From positions 1-9,489 of the forward strand of contig ONPH01000037.1 in assembly GCA_900319655.1 (NCBI GenBank): a stretch of 9,489 bases of DNA, read 5' to 3'. Shown here in pieces: positions 7,042 through 9,489 of the stretch. Made by a program: the position numbers and the translations under genes. The notes beneath the pieces are model-generated. The model saw only the letters and a program-made list of their open reading frames with translations, ran no database searches and was not told the DNA's origin. Source of the stretch: an uncultured Eubacteriales bacterium (GTDB lineage: Bacteria > Bacillota > Clostridia > Oscillospirales > Acutalibacteraceae). Numbering within the stretch: the first letter of the stretch is position 1; the number at the start of each line of letters is the position of its first letter.

Positions 7042-7809
7042 GTGACGCAAGCGGAAAGACAAAGATTTTTGATAGAATATATGCTCGCTGAACGCGGAGA
7101 AGCGGCGGATATTCCACACGACGAATACAACCGCAAGCGGCTTTTGCGTTCGCTGTTCAACGTCAGAATGCCAAAGAATTGCAGTGATGAGTTTATTCGC
7201 GTTCAGGACGAGTATTTGCGACAGCAGACTAAGGAAAAAGGCGTGACGGATATCGACGATTTACAGCCTGTCGACGGCGATATTTACCTTTGGCAGGGCG
7301 ACATCACAACGCTTAAATGCGACGCGATTGTTAACGCCGCGAATTCCCAAATGCTCGGCTGTTTTTCGCCGTGCCACGGCTGTATTGATAACGCTATTCA
7401 CACCTTTGCAGGCGTTCAACTCAGAGCTGCCTGCAACGAGATTATGACTGCTCAGGGGTATGAAGAACCTACAGGTCAGGAGAAAATCACCCCTGCCTAT
7501 AACCTGCCGAGCAAGTACGTTATCCACACCGTAGGCCCTATTGTCGGCGGACGGCTGACAGAGAAGGATTGCGAATTGCTGAAAAGCTGCTACCTATCCT
7601 GCCTTAAGCTTGCCGAGGAAAACGGCGTTAAGAGCATAGCTTTCTGCTGTATCAGCACGGGCGTGTTCGGTTTTCCTAAGGAAGAAGCCGCGAAAATCGC
7701 CCTCAGTACGGTTCGTGAGTATAAAGCTGAAACCGGCAGTGATATCAAAGTAATCTTTAACGTTTTCGGTGACAGCGACTTAAGAATATATCAATCGTTG
7801 TTTAACTGA
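7042..7809 (+). CDS. Zinc-containing macrodomain protein-ADP-ribose hydrolase
   Basis: This 255-aa macrodomain protein should remove ADP-ribose from proteins or bind ADP-ribose. An N-terminal helical extension (about 1-75, with QDEYLRQQ) precedes the macrodomain. Recognisable motifs are QGDIT (85-89), IVNAANSQMLGCF (96-108), the zinc-site residues Cys107, His112 and Cys114 in GCFSPCHGCID, HTFAGVQLR (120-128) and the ribose-phosphate loop STGVFGFP (205-212). This is the zinc-macro branch known from staphylococcal and streptococcal proteins, and its fingerprint is complete. The start is GTG 7042, with AGGGAAG (7027-7033) upstream. Those relatives sit with a sirtuin (SirTM), GcvH-L and a lipoate ligase; none is seen here, so the target is probably different. 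Confidence 0.92.
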   Translation: MTQAERQRFLIEYMLAERGEAADIPHDEYNRKRLLRSLFNVRMPKNCSDEFIRVQDEYLRQQTKEKGVTDIDDLQPVDGDIYLWQGDITTLKCDAIVNAANSQMLGCFSPCHGCIDNAIHTFAGVQLRAACNEIMTAQGYEEPTGQEKITPAYNLPSKYVIHTVGPIVGGRLTEKDCELLKSCYLSCLKLAEENGVKSIAFCCISTGVFGFPKEEAAKIALSTVREYKAETGSDIKVIFNVFGDSDLRIYQSLFN

Positions 7810-7828
7810 GTTATTAAGGGGTGATTAG

Positions 7829-8485
7829 ATGAAATACAAGCTGAAAGGGTTGTACGAGTTTGCCTTGAATTCGTTTTTTCCTGTGCGTTGTCCGTACTGC
7901 GACATCGTGATTGACCCTCAAAGATATGCTTGCGACGAATGTAGTAAAAATTTTCCCGAAATTCCAATCACCACCTACATCGAGGGCGGCTACCGCTGTA
8001 TTGCGCCGTTTTTGTATAAGGACAACTTTGCCGAGGTGGTTAAGAGGTTCAAGTTTCACAATCGCGCCCAGTATGCAAAGGCGTTGGCGTTTGCGATAAT
8101 CACGGCTCTCGGAAGCGCCGGTACGGATTTGGATTTCGACTACATCACCTGCGTGCCCATGCACAAGGAGCAGAAGCTTAACAGGGGTTACAATCAGTCG
8201 GAGCTGCTCGCAAAGGAGTGCGCGGATTTAATGCGCACAAAATATATTCATTCGCTTGAAAAGTACAAGAAAAATCAGGTTCAGCATACCTTGTCAGGCG
8301 CTGAACGCAGAAAGAATGTTAAGGGCGTTTACCGCCCAATAAATAAGGAAATGCTCAAAGGCAAGCGCGTTTTGCTTATCGACGACATCATCACGACAGG
8401 CAGTACGCTTGCCGAGTGCACAAAAATTTTAAGCAAGTGCGGCTGCAGCGATATATGCTGTGCCGCGGTTTGTTCGGCGGATTAA
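7829..8485 (+). CDS. comF: ComF-family phosphoribosyltransferase-like protein
   Basis: This is a 218-aa ComF/GntX family protein. The N-terminus carries a four-Cys zinc site, CPYC (21-24) and CDEC (36-39). The core has RGYNQSELLA (119-128) and the PRPP-binding loop VLLIDDIITTGSTL (181-194), typical of type I phosphoribosyltransferases. The family is needed for DNA uptake in Bacillus and Helicobacter and is thought to work with the ComF helicase, although its chemistry is unproven. Here no ComFA helicase gene is adjacent. ATG 7829 follows AAGGGGTGA by 4-5 bases. It lies 19 bases after the macrodomain gene, in the same operon. The symbol denotes the family rather than a proven competence role. 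Confidence 0.9.
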   Translation: MKYKLKGLYEFALNSFFPVRCPYCDIVIDPQRYACDECSKNFPEIPITTYIEGGYRCIAPFLYKDNFAEVVKRFKFHNRAQYAKALAFAIITALGSAGTDLDFDYITCVPMHKEQKLNRGYNQSELLAKECADLMRTKYIHSLEKYKKNQVQHTLSGAERRKNVKGVYRPINKEMLKGKRVLLIDDIITTGSTLAECTKILSKCGCSDICCAAVCSAD

Positions 8486-8517
8486 TAAAGCTTTGGTAAA
8501 AATAGGGAGGTGAGGTT

Positions 8518-9390
8518 TTGCACGACATTTGGAACCCATGGCACGGATGTAAAAAGTGCAGCGAGGGCTGTCAGAACTGCTATATGTATTTTTTGGACGG
8601 ACAGCGCGGCAAAAACGGCGCTGATATTTACCGAACAAAGGCAGGCTTTCGCTATCCCTTGTCAAAGGACAGACAGGGTAATTACAAGGTTCAGAGCGGC
8701 GAACAGCTCAGGGTGTGTATGACCTCGGATTTCTTCCTTGAAGAAGCCGACGAATGGCGCGATGACGCGTGGAGCATTATCCGTAGGCGCCCCGACGTTG
8801 TGTTCTTTTTACTTACAAAACGCCCCGAAAGAGTGCGCGGCCATTTGCCGTATGATTGGGGCGACGGCTGGGAAAATGTATTTTTCAACGTAAGCTGTGA
8901 AAATCAAAAGCGTGCCGACGAGCGGATTCCCATACTTTTAGACTTGCCGTTTAAGCACAAGGGCATAATGTGCGCGCCGTTTATCGGTGAAGTAAGCATA
9001 AAAAAATATCTGCCTTTCGGGCAGATTGAGCAGGTGCTTTGCGACGGCGAAAACTACTCGGGAGCTCGTCCGTGCCATTATGAATGGGTTAAGCGCCTGC
9101 GCGACGAGTGTGAGGAATTCGGCGTAAAATTTGTATTTTGCGGAACGGGCAGGCGGTTCGTCAAGGACGGCAAAATGTACCGTATCGAGAGCAGTGAGCT
9201 CCAGTCGAACCAGGCTCACAAATCGGGACTGAGTTATGAGGGAAAGCCGATAAATTTCAAGCTGACAAATCCGCTCGGAATACCGATTGCCAAGGAAAGG
9301 CTATACACTCCGTATTTTTCGGAAAAGTGCCAAACCTGCGGAATGAAAATGATATGCAACGGCTGTACGCGCTGCGGAAAATGCGAATAA
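8518..9390 (+). CDS. Gp37/Gp68 (DUF5131)-family protein with radical-SAM-like Cys motif
   Basis: This 290-aa protein begins IWNPWHGCKKCSEGCQNCYM, the hallmark start of the phage Gp37/Gp68 (DUF5131) family. Cys14, Cys18 and Cys21 form CX3CX2C, the spacing that holds the 4Fe-4S cluster of radical SAM enzymes, with Cys11 as an extra. The middle has MTSDFFLEEADEWRDDAW, FFLLTKRPERV and NVSCENQ, as in the family. The tail carries six more cysteines (271, 274, 280, 283, 286, 289) in CX2CX5CX2CX2CX2C spacing, probably a zinc or second Fe-S site. TTG 8518 is chosen because GGGAGGTGAG (8505-8514) lies just upstream and any later Met would remove the first Cys cluster. The last gene of the operon, 32 bases after comF. 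Function is unknown; it may be a DNA- or nucleotide-modifying enzyme. Confidence 0.85.
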   Translation: MHDIWNPWHGCKKCSEGCQNCYMYFLDGQRGKNGADIYRTKAGFRYPLSKDRQGNYKVQSGEQLRVCMTSDFFLEEADEWRDDAWSIIRRRPDVVFFLLTKRPERVRGHLPYDWGDGWENVFFNVSCENQKRADERIPILLDLPFKHKGIMCAPFIGEVSIKKYLPFGQIEQVLCDGENYSGARPCHYEWVKRLRDECEEFGVKFVFCGTGRRFVKDGKMYRIESSELQSNQAHKSGLSYEGKPINFKLTNPLGIPIAKERLYTPYFSEKCQTCGMKMICNGCTRCGKCE

Positions 9391-9415
9391 TAATACTAAT
9401 ACCTAATAAAAAGTA

Positions 9416-9455
9416 GACAATCTTTGCGGACTATTTTCCGCAATACTGCGTTGTC
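9416..9455 (-). terminator. Nested hairpin after the operon; possible - strand terminator
   Basis: An inner stem TTGCGGA/TCCGCAA (9424-9430 with 9437-9443, 6-base loop) sits inside an outer GACAA/TTGTC pair (9416-9420 with 9451-9455). Read on the - strand, the outer stem is followed by TACTTTTTATT, so it could end transcription coming from the right. On + there is no T-tract after it. Confidence 0.4.
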
Positions 9456-9461
9456 GTCCTT

Positions 9462-9479
9462 GCAAGGCGCCAGCCTTGC
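9462..9479. repeat. Inverted repeat GCAAGGC/GCCTTGC at the right edge
   Basis: A 7-bp perfect stem (9462-9468 with 9473-9479) with loop GCCA directly follows the nested hairpin. The stretch 9391-9489 holds no gene. Hairpins stacked this way in a non-coding gap suggest a dispersed repeat cut by the window edge. Confidence 0.4.
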
Positions 9480-9489
9480 GGCGTCCTCC

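Noticed and set aside
7814..8164. A 116-codon antisense frame over comF
   Set aside because: The + frame has clear ComF zinc and PRPP motifs; the antisense frame has none and no start signals.
8510..8722. A + strand frame overlapping the start of the Gp37/Gp68-like gene
   Set aside because: It begins inside the ribosome site of the real gene and has no domain features.

Overview
The window looks like chromosomal DNA of a low-to-mid-GC gut or rumen Clostridia, most likely Ruminococcus or a close Oscillospiraceae relative. The reasons are strong AGGAGG-type ribosome sites, Gram-positive lipoprotein signals, a YesM/LytS-type histidine kinase, and a secreted esterase that carries what looks like a CBM26 starch-binding module. 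This assignment is inferred from gene style, not from a database match.

Layout. (1) Bases 1-1183, + strand: the tail of an unidentified gene, then a membrane histidine kinase split by a one-base frameshift. A 17-bp perfect hairpin at 1198-1236 separates it from the convergent block. (2) Bases 1253-4877, - strand: an XRE-type regulator with a winged-helix-like C-terminus, then a two-gene secreted-hydrolase operon. That operon encodes a beta-lactamase-fold serine hydrolase lipoprotein and an esterase/CBM26 lipoprotein, the latter split by a frameshift in a T-run. The operon has its own good sigma-70-type promoter at 3960-3988. An inverted repeat lies over its -35 box, and a stable hairpin sits almost at the first base of its mRNA. 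(3) Bases 5004-9390, + strand: a strong promoter (TTGATT-N17-TATAAT), divergent from the regulator's promoter, drives seven tightly packed genes. In order they encode a 77-aa conserved-looking small protein, a TfoX N-terminal-domain protein, a YdjC/ChbG carbohydrate deacetylase, an NAD(P)H-dependent FMN/iron-sulfur-type flavoprotein, a zinc macrodomain ADP-ribosyl hydrolase, a ComF phosphoribosyltransferase-like protein, and a Gp37/Gp68 (DUF5131)-like protein with a radical-SAM-like CX3CX2C motif. (4) Bases 9391-9489: non-coding, with nested and tandem inverted repeats. It is either a terminator or the edge of a dispersed repeat.

How the parts may work together. The - strand hydrolases are lipid-anchored extracellular enzymes, plausibly acting on cell-wall or starch-associated esters. 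The + strand operon mixes sugar de-N-acetylation, redox chemistry, ADP-ribose removal and DNA-uptake or repair-linked families. No classical pathway explains the set. The XRE gene next to it is the natural candidate regulator of one or both blocks. Both broken genes carry a single-base change in a short homopolymer, so assembly error and real decay must be told apart. I see no tRNA, rRNA, CRISPR array, transposase or phage structural gene.
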